64,000 nt of DNA from an uncultured Acetobacteraceae bacterium (GTDB lineage Bacteria; Pseudomonadota; Alphaproteobacteria; Acetobacterales; Acetobacteraceae), in the NCBI GenBank assembly GCA_903918195.1, contig CAIXDS010000258.1, positions 1 to 64,000 on the forward strand, read 5' to 3'. Below the pieces are notes generated by a model. It worked only from the letters and a program-made list of their open reading frames with translations, had not been told where the DNA came from and ran no database searches. Shown one piece after another: positions 44,868-53,646 of this stretch. Position numbers and translations under genes: made by a program. Positions within the stretch are counted from its first letter, which is position 1; each line of letters begins with the position of its first letter.

Positions 44868-45614
44868 ATGTCAGCATACACGAAAATCCTGGCCGCACTC
44901 GGCATCGGTCTGGCATCGCTGCTCGGCACGGCGCAAAGGTCCGGCGCCGAGCAACGCCCCATCACCGCCATCGATATTGCGCTCGAGCAGGACGCAACGA
45001 TGATCGCGCACGCGGAGGCCGTGAACGCCCGTCTGCTCAAGGAATATCCGATCGATGCCAATATCGGCAGCGTCAAAAGCTTCGCCCTGGACGCGACGCA
45101 TCCCGCGCACGTCACGCTGCTGCAGCGCTATGTCCGCACGGCGGACCTCGGCAAACTCTACGCCGCGGTCAACAAGGTTCTGGTCAAGGAGAAAATTGGC
45201 GGCTGGAAGCTGGAGGCATTCAAGTACTCCTACATTCCGTGGAAGACGCTTGGCCTGGCGAGCATCGTGATCCGGCCGACCGACGATCTGCTCCGGCTGC
45301 AAGAGGAACTGATCTATGCGGTTTTGCCTTTCTCGGTGGCAACCGGCACCGCTGCCGCATTTGTCAGCACGCGCGACGAGCGCGATATCAGCCAGCCGAC
45401 GATCGAATATGTCGAGACGTTCGTTTCGAGGCAAACCGGTTCACATTTCAGTCCGCACGTCACTGTCGGCATCGCCACCTACAAGGTCCTGAGCGGCTTG
45501 CTCGCCGAACCGTTCGATGATTTCACCTTTGCGCCGGCTTCGGTGTCGATTTACCAGCTTGGCAACAATGGAACGGCCCGCACGCGACTCACCGGATGGG
45601 AAGCAACGCCCTGA
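44868..45614 (+). CDS. Secreted 2H phosphoesterase-like protein
   Basis: 248 residues with a signal peptide (ILAALGIGLASLLGTAQRSGA). Two H-x-T motifs, HVTLLQRYV near residue 82 and HVTVGIATYK near residue 200, are spaced as in the 2H phosphoesterase fold, where the pair of histidines hydrolyses cyclic phosphodiesters. Export to the periplasm is unusual for that superfamily, whose best-known members (LigT, AKAP7) are cytosolic. Its position directly downstream of the arylsulfatase suggests joint expression and a common nutrient-scavenging role. The substrate is unknown. Confidence 0.7.
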   Translation: MSAYTKILAALGIGLASLLGTAQRSGAEQRPITAIDIALEQDATMIAHAEAVNARLLKEYPIDANIGSVKSFALDATHPAHVTLLQRYVRTADLGKLYAAVNKVLVKEKIGGWKLEAFKYSYIPWKTLGLASIVIRPTDDLLRLQEELIYAVLPFSVATGTAAAFVSTRDERDISQPTIEYVETFVSRQTGSHFSPHVTVGIATYKVLSGLLAEPFDDFTFAPASVSIYQLGNNGTARTRLTGWEATP

Positions 45615-45689
45615 AGCTGCCGCCAGGCACGCGAAGACCGAAACCCCATGAACGCAATCCTCCCGCCATCCGTTGACTGCGGGCTGCGG

Positions 45690-46574
45690 CTACCCGACGG
45701 CAAGGACGTCGAGGCCGAACAAACGACGGACCAGGCCGTTGCGGGCAAGCCGGCGGCGGACGGGAGACGGCAACTGCATGACGGTCCGTTCGATCCCGGA
45801 CAGGAAGAAATACGGCACCGCGATCCGGCGCCCGCGCACGACCAGGAGGAATTTCGTGGCGGTGAAACCGGCATCGCGGAAAAGCGTCCTGATTGACGCG
45901 GAATCGTATTCACGCAGGTGAAGACCGTGTGCCTCGTCGGCGAAGTAACAGGAAACGTCGTGCGGTCCGGTGACCCGGCTCGGCGTGCGGCACAAATACC
46001 TGCCGCCCGGGCGCAGGACACGGCGGACTTCGCGCAGATGGGTCGCCGCGTCGTCGGGATGGAGATGCTCGAGTAACTGGTTGGAATAGGCCAGGTCGAT
46101 GCTGGAATCCGGCAGCGGGATGGTCGTCCCGTCGGTCGGCACGAAGCGGAAATTGCCTGGCGCGCCGGCGGTGTCGATCAGTTCCGGCGTCACGTCGAGG
46201 CCATAGGCCGCCGCGATTTTCGCGGCCACCGCGAAGGTCAGGGTCGCATCGCCGCAGCCGACTTCGAGATATGTCGTCTGCCCATCGAGATACGGAGCAA
46301 GAAAGGCAAGCTGACTGGCGACGCGTCGCGCCTTGTCGGCGGGCGGGCGGCTCAGCTGCGGATGATCGGGAAGGGAGGCGAACAGCATCTTGTAGACGGC
46401 CGTGTACAGCTGCCCGCGCGCCTCGCGTGGCGCCGCCATAAGGCGATCGCGCAACCCGCGTTCCACCTGGTAGGCGGCCTGAAGCCGTTCGACGGGCCTG
46501 GCATCGCCTATCAGACGCTGCCACCGCCCGACATCGGGCAGCGGAGAAAATTGCTGGTCTTGCCGTGCAGTCAT
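45690..46574 (-). CDS. SAM-dependent methyltransferase of a polysaccharide locus
   Basis: 294 residues from ATG 46574. Motif I YLEVGCGDATL (about residue 100), the acidic strand GLDVTPELI, IPLPDSSIDLAYSNQLLEHLHPDD (motif II with the characteristic NQLLEHL) and LRPGGRYLCRTPS (motif III) are all in order, so it should bind SAM. It follows the XrtA-associated ligase by 61 bp on the same strand. The likely acceptor is a sugar or lipid-linked glycan of the secreted polysaccharide. Confidence 0.85.
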   Translation of the reverse strand: MTARQDQQFSPLPDVGRWQRLIGDARPVERLQAAYQVERGLRDRLMAAPREARGQLYTAVYKMLFASLPDHPQLSRPPADKARRVASQLAFLAPYLDGQTTYLEVGCGDATLTFAVAAKIAAAYGLDVTPELIDTAGAPGNFRFVPTDGTTIPLPDSSIDLAYSNQLLEHLHPDDAATHLREVRRVLRPGGRYLCRTPSRVTGPHDVSCYFADEAHGLHLREYDSASIRTLFRDAGFTATKFLLVVRGRRIAVPYFFLSGIERTVMQLPSPVRRRLARNGLVRRLFGLDVLAVG

Positions 46575-46634
46575 CCGAAATCTCCTGCTGGTCCGACAGT
46601 CAGGGATCGGCACGATGGGACCCGCAAGGCCGGG

Positions 46635-47963
46635 TCAGCGAACCGCAAGCGGAACAGAGTATCCCCTGACATCGGCACGAACCCTCCTCTGCTCCAGCTG
46701 AGCTTTGACGATCGCCCGGACCACTGCCAGCATGGCGAACAGTATGAAGTTCACATCAAGATAGCTCGCGCTGAGCCCGGCCCCGGTCACGGCGAAGACG
46801 ATCAGGCTCAATTGCAGCTTGCCAGCCAGGCTCGCGGCCCATTGCAGATCGGGGTGGCCTCGCGCGAGCGCCTTGGCCTGCATCCCGCTCCAGAAGCTGC
46901 TGACCATGATGGTCAGAAAGACGGCAAGGCCGAGAAAGCCGGTATCGCCCAGGATCTCGAAATAGATGCTGTGCGCGGCGTGCGGCCTGCTGTCGGGGTC
47001 GGGAGTCTCGATGAACGACAACAGGCCGAAGCCCGGCCGATAGGCATTCCAGATATTCGGCGAGGTAAGCGCATGCAGACCGCCGCCGAGCAGGGGATTG
47101 TCCAGCGCGATCAGGGTGCTTAGCTTCCAGGCTACCACGCGGCCCATGAACGAACTGTCCTCGCTCGCCGTTCCGATCGTGTTCATACGGTTCGTCCATT
47201 TCTCCGGGACGGCCTGGGAAAGAACCGCACCGAGCACCGCGACGGCAAGGAAGTACCTGACCTTGTGCTGGCTTCCCATAATTCCCGCGGCAGCAAGCAC
47301 GCTCAGGCCGATGAAGCCCCCGCGCGAATTAGTGGCGAGCACACCGCAAGTAAACAGGACGATGCCGACCAGGCTACCCAGGCGCACCAGCGGCGCAGCC
47401 GACACTTCGCGGACATAGGCAAGCATTGGAATCGCCATCAGCATGATCAGCGCGACCTGGTTGTTGTCGCCCCAGCTCGGTGTTCCGGACAAATTGTAGG
47501 AACCGCCCGAAGTCAGGAATTTCAGTCCGTCCCCGGCTGCCTCGGACCCGGTCGCAATGCAGAGCGTCAGCACCAGCACATGCAGGCGTACCCGGGACCG
47601 CATGAAGGATGAGATGAGAAGGTTCAGAACAACGATCTTCCAGAGTTTATCGAGAATGTCCCAGCCAGTCGGATCGGATGCCTCCGACATGAACTGGGAA
47701 AGGGCAGCGATGCACAGAAAAAACAGGATCAGAACCGACGTCCGGTCGCAGTGGAAACTTTTTTTCTCCCGGCTTGCCAGCAGGGCAAGCGCGGTCAGGC
47801 CGGCAATGATCTTGTTGTAGGGAATGGCAGCACCAATCCCGTACAGCTGGAAGCCAGGATTTAGAAATGATATCCATACCCAAAGCAGGATACAAACGTG
47901 TATGCGGTTGAACGCGACGGTCAGGACAGCGAAGAACAGGCCGAGAAAGGCAAGATCGCGCAA
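46635..47963 (-). CDS. Putative O-glycosylation ligase, exosortase-A-system associated
   Basis: 442 residues with about 12 hydrophobic helices. The opening MRDLAFLGLFFAVLTVAFNRIHVCILLWVWISFLNP is the distinctive start of the TIGR03097-type WzyE/WaaL-like ligase found next to exosortase A genes. The large periplasmic loop contains TSPNIWNAYRPGFG...RPHAAHSIYFEILGDTGFLG, with the conserved HSxYFExLGDxG motif of the O-antigen ligase family. It probably polymerises or transfers glycans onto extracellular (perhaps PEP-CTERM) proteins. It is the main direct link between this plasmid-like region and the PrsK/PrsR genes. Confidence 0.85.
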   Translation of the reverse strand: MRDLAFLGLFFAVLTVAFNRIHVCILLWVWISFLNPGFQLYGIGAAIPYNKIIAGLTALALLASREKKSFHCDRTSVLILFFLCIAALSQFMSEASDPTGWDILDKLWKIVVLNLLISSFMRSRVRLHVLVLTLCIATGSEAAGDGLKFLTSGGSYNLSGTPSWGDNNQVALIMLMAIPMLAYVREVSAAPLVRLGSLVGIVLFTCGVLATNSRGGFIGLSVLAAAGIMGSQHKVRYFLAVAVLGAVLSQAVPEKWTNRMNTIGTASEDSSFMGRVVAWKLSTLIALDNPLLGGGLHALTSPNIWNAYRPGFGLLSFIETPDPDSRPHAAHSIYFEILGDTGFLGLAVFLTIMVSSFWSGMQAKALARGHPDLQWAASLAGKLQLSLIVFAVTGAGLSASYLDVNFILFAMLAVVRAIVKAQLEQRRVRADVRGYSVPLAVR

Positions 47964-47969
47964 CGTTGG

Positions 47970-48149
47970 TTACCGGCGGTTGTCGCGGCGCCGGACATTT
48001 CGGGACGCCCGATCCGGCGGCGGCGTCTGGTTGCTCCGGTAGGCAAAGAAACCGCTCGTCGTCCCGCTGCCGGCGGCGTCGTTCCCGATCGCCCAGTAGC
48101 ACAGGAAGAGCATCAGACCCGTGTCAAGCACGAGGAGCAGCACATCCAT
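47970..48149 (-). CDS. Small membrane protein upstream of the ligase
   Basis: A 59-residue frame from ATG 48149 with a GGAG site; the stop lies 6 bases before the ligase ATG. One helix (LLLVLDTGLMLFLCYWAIGND) is followed by a short basic tail ending NVRRRDNRR. The tight spacing supports a real, co-expressed gene. I do not recognise the family. Confidence 0.6.
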   Translation of the reverse strand: MDVLLLVLDTGLMLFLCYWAIGNDAAGSGTTSGFFAYRSNQTPPPDRASRNVRRRDNRR

Positions 48150-48257
48150 TCGGGAGTCTCCGAAAGCCTGTGGCGGTCTATCAAATTGGGATCGTTCCGG
48201 CCTGCCCTGTGGCGGATGTCGATCCCGCTCTTGCGTGTCCCTCCGGCCGCTGAGTTG

Positions 48258-48272
48258 GGACTCTACTGACGC
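48258..48272 (-). repeat. Iteron copy downstream of repA (inverted)
   Basis: GGACTCTACTGACGC, the reverse complement of the iteron consensus GCGTCAGTAGAGTCC. It forms an opposed pair with the copy at 48325. Confidence 0.7.
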
Positions 48273-48324
48273 CCCCGGGTTTGGGTCAAAACGGTGAAAC
48301 CGGCGGGAATGCTGGATTCCAACA

Positions 48325-48339
48325 TCGTCGGTAGAGTCC
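48325..48339 (+). repeat. Iteron copy at the 3' end of repA
   Basis: TCGTCGGTAGAGTCC, two mismatches to the consensus, four bases before the repA stop codon (48344). Confidence 0.65.
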
Positions 48340-48343
48340 AGAC

Positions 48344-49273
48344 TCAGGCGATGCCGAGCCGTCTGGCTTCGCTCTTGGGAACCGCCGGCGGGGACGGGTG
48401 CAGCACCAGCCCTTCCTTGTCTGCCTCCACCCTTGCCTCCGGATAGACGGCCAGGGCCAGGTTCAGCGCTTCCACGAAGGTCGGCTTGATCTGCCGCACC
48501 AGCCGGAACCCGGCGCCAAACTGGCCATGCACGGCCGCCCAACTCACCGGGGCCGGCTTGGTCAGCGCATGCAGCCGGTAGGCCAGCCAGATATAGACAT
48601 CAATCGCCAGGCTGCGCGTGCCGATGGCCTTGATCGCTTCCTCGCGCACCGGCACCGGATGGTCGCGCAGCGAGCGCCAGAATCCTTCGTCCAGCCGCAC
48701 CCGGTCCTGCCACAGCGACGGCTGGTTCTCGTCGGACACGCCGGCCAGTGAAATTGCGTCCTGGACGAAGGCCCCGTTGTGCCGGGTTTCGGCGCCATTG
48801 TCGCGTTCGGTGAAGAAGGTCAGCCGGCAGGCGGAAATGCGGCGGGCCTGCTCGGTGACCAGCTGGTAGGTGCGACCGCCGGTCGATAGCGACATCCGGC
48901 CCATCCATGAGTTCATCGAACGGCCAAGCTCGACTTCCGGGCAATTGGTACGGATCGCCTCGGTTTGCAGGTAGAGCAGGATCAGCCGGGCGATCGACCC
49001 GTAGGGAACGCCGACCAGATCGCCATGCCGGTTGCGTCCGGATTCGACCAGCAGCGTCGTGCGATGGCCTTCCCGGCGCCAGTAGCCGTCCTCGATGCGT
49101 TTATGCGGCAGCGAGGTCATGGCAAAGCCGGCATGGGTGATGCCGAGCCGGCTTTCTTCGTCCGACAGCACGGCCACGGCTGCATCGATGGCATGCCGCT
49201 CGGCCTTGCTGACCGCCAGCGCCCGTGCGCCGTCGATGCCATGCTGCTGGATCAGCCTGTGAATTTCACCCAT
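48344..49273 (-). CDS. repA: RepA-type plasmid replication initiator
   Basis: 309 residues from ATG 49273. The sequence follows the RepA_C/RPA family: GITHAGFAMTSLPHKRIEDGYWRREG, VPYGSIARLILLYLQTEA, RSMNSWMGRMSLSTGGRTYQLVTEQARRISACRL, and IGTRSLAIDVYIWLAYRLHAL, the winged-helix pattern that recognises iterons. Iteron copies flank both ends of the gene, with the main cluster just upstream. It should open the origin and recruit DnaA. This is the strongest evidence that the window belongs to a plasmid or chromid. Confidence 0.9.
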   Translation of the reverse strand: MGEIHRLIQQHGIDGARALAVSKAERHAIDAAVAVLSDEESRLGITHAGFAMTSLPHKRIEDGYWRREGHRTTLLVESGRNRHGDLVGVPYGSIARLILLYLQTEAIRTNCPEVELGRSMNSWMGRMSLSTGGRTYQLVTEQARRISACRLTFFTERDNGAETRHNGAFVQDAISLAGVSDENQPSLWQDRVRLDEGFWRSLRDHPVPVREEAIKAIGTRSLAIDVYIWLAYRLHALTKPAPVSWAAVHGQFGAGFRLVRQIKPTFVEALNLALAVYPEARVEADKEGLVLHPSPPAVPKSEARRLGIA

Positions 49274-49311
49274 GGCGCACATTGCTCAATTTGTTTCGTC
49301 GAATGCAAGTG

Positions 49312-49510
49312 GGACTCTACTGACGCGAGCTATTTGGAAGGCTATTAGAGTCTACTATTAGATTCGTCAGTAGAGTCCTGGGGATAACCCGAGTCGCGTC
49401 GGTAGAGTCCAAACCCGCGTCAGCAGAGTCCTGTGGATAAAAGCGGCTGCCTGTGGACGACTCCGGAACCGCCGGGGGCGTCAGTAGAGTCCAAACTGTC
49501 GCGACTCGGG
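49312..49510. other. Replication origin: iterons and DnaA box
   Basis: Five copies of GCGTCAGTAGAGTCC or its inverse: 49312-49326 (inverted), 49364-49378, 49396-49410, 49417-49431 and 49478-49492. A perfect DnaA box, TGTGGATAA (reverse of TTATCCACA), lies at 49432-49440 and a one-mismatch copy TGGGGATAA at 49379-49387. An 11-bp inverted repeat, CCCGAGTCGCG at 49388-49398 and CGCGACTCGGG at 49500-49510, brackets three of the iterons. It sits directly upstream of repA. Confidence 0.85.
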
Positions 49511-49670
49511 GGGCTGCTCGGCAGGGTCAGGGGTTCCAAGGGCGTTGCGGACCCCTGTGGGTCCTGGGTGAAGGCAGCCGGCGCGTCTGGCGGGGTCCAG
49601 GGCAGTGTCTGGCCGGTGCCGAAGCGGCAGAACCTGCCCACCTGCATCGCCTGCCGCAGCGGCATCAGTC

Positions 49671-49693
49671 CCTCCAGCCCGTCGGGCTGGAGG
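49671..49693. other. Perfect 10-bp hairpin
   Basis: CCTCCAGCCC and GGGCTGGAGG flank GTC. It lies between the origin and the tri-domain glycosyltransferase; possible terminator or origin-adjacent structural element. The remaining sequence to 50144 shows no gene, only a short CGTGCT microrepeat at 50062-50080. Confidence 0.4.
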
Positions 49694-50144
49694 GCTGTTG
49701 GGTAATCTACCAGCGCCAACTGGAGGGCTTTCGGTCACACTGTCGCCAATGCGCGGCACATGCTGGCGAACTATTGAGATTGAAGAAAGGTAACGTTATT
49801 ATGTTCAACCCCGTGAAGCGGTCCAGGGGGCAATTGGCCAGGGGGCGATAGGATTGAGTGAGCGCATGGCCGACAGCAACCTGCCGATCGACGTTGAGGA
49901 TGACGACCGTTCTGCCTGGCGCACCACCTGCACGTCAGCCGCTCCGTTATCGCGGCGGGCTTTGCCCCGCGCATGAGGTCATGGCTGCGGCGTGCCTTTG
50001 TGCCCGGCCGGCGATGGCGGTTTCCGACCGGGCCATCCGGATGCCGCTGCATGGCACGATCCGTGCTCGTGCTCGTGCTCGTGTCCGTGCAGGTGCCGGG
50101 TCGGGCAGATACGTGACCGATTACCGCCTTATCCTGGAGATTCC

Positions 50145-53100
50145 ATGAAACTTCGCGCGATCCATCAATTCCACTCCGGCTCGGCCTATGGGGATGGAAT
50201 CACGAATGGGATGTTCTTTATCAGAAATATATTACGCGAATCCGGGTATCGCTCCGACATTTATTGCGTGCACGTCGAACCGCGCTACAGCGAAGAAATA
50301 TTTTCATTTAACGATTATGAAGATGATCAGGAGACGCTTATTCTTGTGCATTATTCTCTTGGAACATACCATGATTCCTGGATATCGCAATTGCGTTCCG
50401 CTCGCGTGCTCATATATCACAATATAACACCATATTATTTTTTTCCGATAGGGAGCGAGCTCAGGCGTCTTGCCGATTCGGGCCGTCACCAGCTCGCGCA
50501 ATGGGCGAAAGACCGGCATTTCATGGGTGCGATCGCCGATTCCGAATTCAATGCCGAGGAGCTTGCATACTGGGGTTACGCGCCGGTCGCACCGATCGGG
50601 CTGCTGGTCGATCTCGATCGGATCCGCGGCCACGCGTGGAATTCGCACATTGCCAGCGAAATCCAGGGCGCCCGCAATCTGCTTTTTGTCGGCCGGTTGT
50701 GCAAGCACAAGGGGCAGATTGGTCTCGTGCGAATGATGGGCCACCTTGGCGCCATCATGGAATCGCCGGTGCGACTTTTGCTTGCCGGAGCCAGCGCATC
50801 GGATGACTACGAAGCGGATGTTCGCAACGCGGTCATCCGGCTTGGTCTCGAAAAGAATGTCGAGATCCTCGGCAAGTGTGAGAACGAGGATATCTACGCT
50901 CTCTACCGCTCGGCCGATCTCTATGTGTCGCTGTCGCAGCACGAGGGGTTCGGCATGCCGCTGGTCGAGGCGATGGCGTTCGATCTGCCGGTGCTGGCGT
51001 TCGCGGCCGGGAGCATCGCCGCGACCCTCGGTCCGGGCGGGCTTGCGCTGGAAAATCCGACTCCCGCCACGATGGCCGCCGCCGCCAAACTGATCCTGCA
51101 GGAACCCGGCCTGCGCCGGCAGATCATCGAAGGGCAACGCCGGGCGCTCATGCGCTATGAACGCCCGGTGCTGGTCGCCGCCTTCGAGCGCTTCCTGCGC
51201 CAGATCGGCTTCGACGTGACCCTCAAGCCCGCGCCGCGACCCGTGCCGGTGGCGCGGCAGCAATGGTCGGTGGAGGGCCCGTTCGACAGTTCCTACAGCC
51301 TGGCGATCGTCAATCGCGAACTGGCCCGCGCCCTGGCCCGGGCGGACGAGGCGGTGGCACTCATCTCGCGCGACGGACCGGGGCCATTCCCTCCCAGCCA
51401 GGCCTTCCTCGACGCCAACCCGGACATCGCCGGGATGGTCGAGCGGGGCCGTGCCGGCACCTTCCCCGATTTGTGCCTGCGCAATCAATACCCCCCGCAT
51501 GTCGCGGACATGCGCGGCAGGCTACGCGTTCTTGCCAACTACGCGTGGGAGGAGAGCGGCTTTCCGGCTGACTGGGTGGGCGAATTCAATGCCTCGCTCG
51601 ATCTTGTCACCGTGACGAGCTTCTATGTCGCCAAGGTTCTGCGCGACAACGGCGTGCACGTTCCCATCCATGTTGTCGGCAATGCCATCGACCATATCTT
51701 TGCAGATCCCATCTTAAAAGATGCAGACGGAGCGGTGCCGCCGGCGGGCTGGCACGCGCCCGGCGCTTTCCGGTTTCTGCATATATCTTCCGGTTTCCCG
51801 CGCAAGGGGCTCGATGTCCTGCTGGCGGCATGGGGTGCGGCCTTCACCCGCCGCGACGCGGTCGAACTCGTCATCAAGACATTCCCGAACATCCATAACC
51901 GGGTCGAGGCCGAACTCGCGGAATTCCGCGCCGGCCACCCGGACGGCGCCCCGATCATACTGATCAATGCGGAACTCGATCCGGCTGCCGTGTCCGAACT
52001 TTACGACCGTGCGGATGCGCTCGTGTGCCCGTCGCGGGGCGAGGGTTTCGGCTTGCCGCTGGCCGAGGCGATGGCGTTGGGAAAGCCCGTCATCACGACG
52101 GCCTATGGCGGGCAGAGCGATTTCTGCACCGCCGATACGGCCTGGCTGTGCGACTACAGCTTCGCTTATGCCAAAACCCATCTGGATGTGTTCGGTTCGG
52201 TCTGGGTTGAGCCGGACCCGTGCTCGCTTGCCCGGGCGTTGCGCGATGTCGTCGAGGCAGGCGACGAGGAACGCACCCGCCGGGCCGAAGCCGGCCGTGT
52301 CCGCATCCTGTCGCATTACACCTGGGACCAGGTGGCACAGCGCACGCGCGTGGCCGTCGCGCAGGTCCGCCGGACGCCTTCCGCGGCGGCGCTTCGCCTG
52401 CCGGAGATTGGCCTGGTATCGAGCTGGAACAGCCGCTGCGGCATTGCTGCCTATGCGCAGTCGCTGTTCGGCGGCATCGAGGCGGAACGGCTGCACGTGT
52501 TTGCCCCCAAGGGGGCCGAGACCCTCCGGCCGGACGAGAGCTTCGTGCACCGGTGCTGGGTCCAGGGCTGGGATGATCCGCTCGATGAGCTGTTTCGGGA
52601 GATCTGTGTCGCCGGTGTCGAGGCGATCGTGCTTCAGTTCAATTTCGGCTTTTTCCGCCTGGGGGCGTTGCAGCTTCTCCTCGAACGCCTGCGCGAACGC
52701 GGCACGCTGGTAGTCATCACGATGCACTCCACGATGGATGTCATCCGGCCCGATCTGACGATCCGGCTGGCCGATATCCGACCGGCCCTGGCCCAGGTGT
52801 GTCGCCTGCTGGTGCATTCGGTGCATGACCTGAACCGGCTCAAGGCCATCGGCCTGGTCGATAATGTGGCCCTCTTCCCGATGGGGCTGCCGGAGCCGTT
52901 CGGCGGCGATCGGGCGGCGGTGCGGCAGTCGCTGGGACTGGCGGGAAAGACCATCGTCGCCAGCTTCGGCTATCTGCTGCCGCACAAGGGATTGCGCGAA
53001 CTCATCAGGGCTTTCGCCCTGCTGCGGGAGAAAATTCCGGAGGCGCATCTGCTCATGTTGAACGCGCTCTACCCGGTCGGCGAATCGGATGCGGAATTGC

Positions 53101-53603
53101 GCGCCTGCCAGCAGGAGATCGCGGAACTGGGGATCCAGGACAGGGTGACGCTGGTCACCGGGTTTCTCGAAGAAGCCGATGTGGTCGCGCGTCTCGCGGC
53201 CGCCGACGTCATTGTCTATCCCTATCAGGATACCCAGGAATCGGCGAGCGCCGCGGTGAAGATGGGACTGGGTTCGCTCACCCCGGTTGCGGTGACGCCA
53301 TTGCCGATCTTTGCCGATATCACGACGGTCAGTCACGTCCTGCCAGGCATCGCACCGGCGGATATAGCCGCCGGCCTGGCGACCCTTCTTGCCGACCGGG
53401 CGGGCCATTCCGGCCGGGTCGAACGGCAGAAGGCGTGGGTCGCAGCGCATGCCTGGCCGAAGCTGTCAGCCCGGCTCGACGGTTTGATCCGCGGCGAACG
53501 GTGCGCAGGAGTGGCCGCCGATTCGCCGGTCACCGATTCACCAGTCTTCCAGCCGCCAGTCTTCCAGCCGTCAGCCTTGCCGGAGGTGAGTCCGGTTTGC
53601 TGA
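50145..53603 (+). CDS. Three-domain glycosyltransferase (GT4-GT4-GT4)
   Basis: 1152 residues from ATG 50145, chosen because a CTGGAGA site precedes it and MKLRAIHQFHSGSAYGDGITNG is a natural GT start; upstream codons are low complexity. Three GT-B modules follow: module 1 has FVGRLCKHKGQ and HEGFGMPLVEAM (about residues 190-330), module 2 ISSGFPRKGLDVLLAA and GEGFGLPLAEAMALGKPVITT (about 540-650), module 3 FGYLLPHKGLRELIRAF and a QESASAAVKMGLGS donor site (about 940-1060). Each keeps its donor-binding loop, so all may be active. It probably builds a trisaccharide without releasing intermediates. The tail has repeats of SPVFQP. Confidence 0.85.
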   Translation: MKLRAIHQFHSGSAYGDGITNGMFFIRNILRESGYRSDIYCVHVEPRYSEEIFSFNDYEDDQETLILVHYSLGTYHDSWISQLRSARVLIYHNITPYYFFPIGSELRRLADSGRHQLAQWAKDRHFMGAIADSEFNAEELAYWGYAPVAPIGLLVDLDRIRGHAWNSHIASEIQGARNLLFVGRLCKHKGQIGLVRMMGHLGAIMESPVRLLLAGASASDDYEADVRNAVIRLGLEKNVEILGKCENEDIYALYRSADLYVSLSQHEGFGMPLVEAMAFDLPVLAFAAGSIAATLGPGGLALENPTPATMAAAAKLILQEPGLRRQIIEGQRRALMRYERPVLVAAFERFLRQIGFDVTLKPAPRPVPVARQQWSVEGPFDSSYSLAIVNRELARALARADEAVALISRDGPGPFPPSQAFLDANPDIAGMVERGRAGTFPDLCLRNQYPPHVADMRGRLRVLANYAWEESGFPADWVGEFNASLDLVTVTSFYVAKVLRDNGVHVPIHVVGNAIDHIFADPILKDADGAVPPAGWHAPGAFRFLHISSGFPRKGLDVLLAAWGAAFTRRDAVELVIKTFPNIHNRVEAELAEFRAGHPDGAPIILINAELDPAAVSELYDRADALVCPSRGEGFGLPLAEAMALGKPVITTAYGGQSDFCTADTAWLCDYSFAYAKTHLDVFGSVWVEPDPCSLARALRDVVEAGDEERTRRAEAGRVRILSHYTWDQVAQRTRVAVAQVRRTPSAAALRLPEIGLVSSWNSRCGIAAYAQSLFGGIEAERLHVFAPKGAETLRPDESFVHRCWVQGWDDPLDELFREICVAGVEAIVLQFNFGFFRLGALQLLLERLRERGTLVVITMHSTMDVIRPDLTIRLADIRPALAQVCRLLVHSVHDLNRLKAIGLVDNVALFPMGLPEPFGGDRAAVRQSLGLAGKTIVASFGYLLPHKGLRELIRAFALLREKIPEAHLLMLNALYPVGESDAELRACQQEIAELGIQDRVTLVTGFLEEADVVARLAAADVIVYPYQDTQESASAAVKMGLGSLTPVAVTPLPIFADITTVSHVLPGIAPADIAAGLATLLADRAGHSGRVERQKAWVAAHAWPKLSARLDGLIRGERCAGVAADSPVTDSPVFQPPVFQPSALPEVSPVC

Positions 53604-53646
53604 TGATGGCGCGCCCGGCCGCGGAGGGGGGCAGGGCTGCCGGGGC

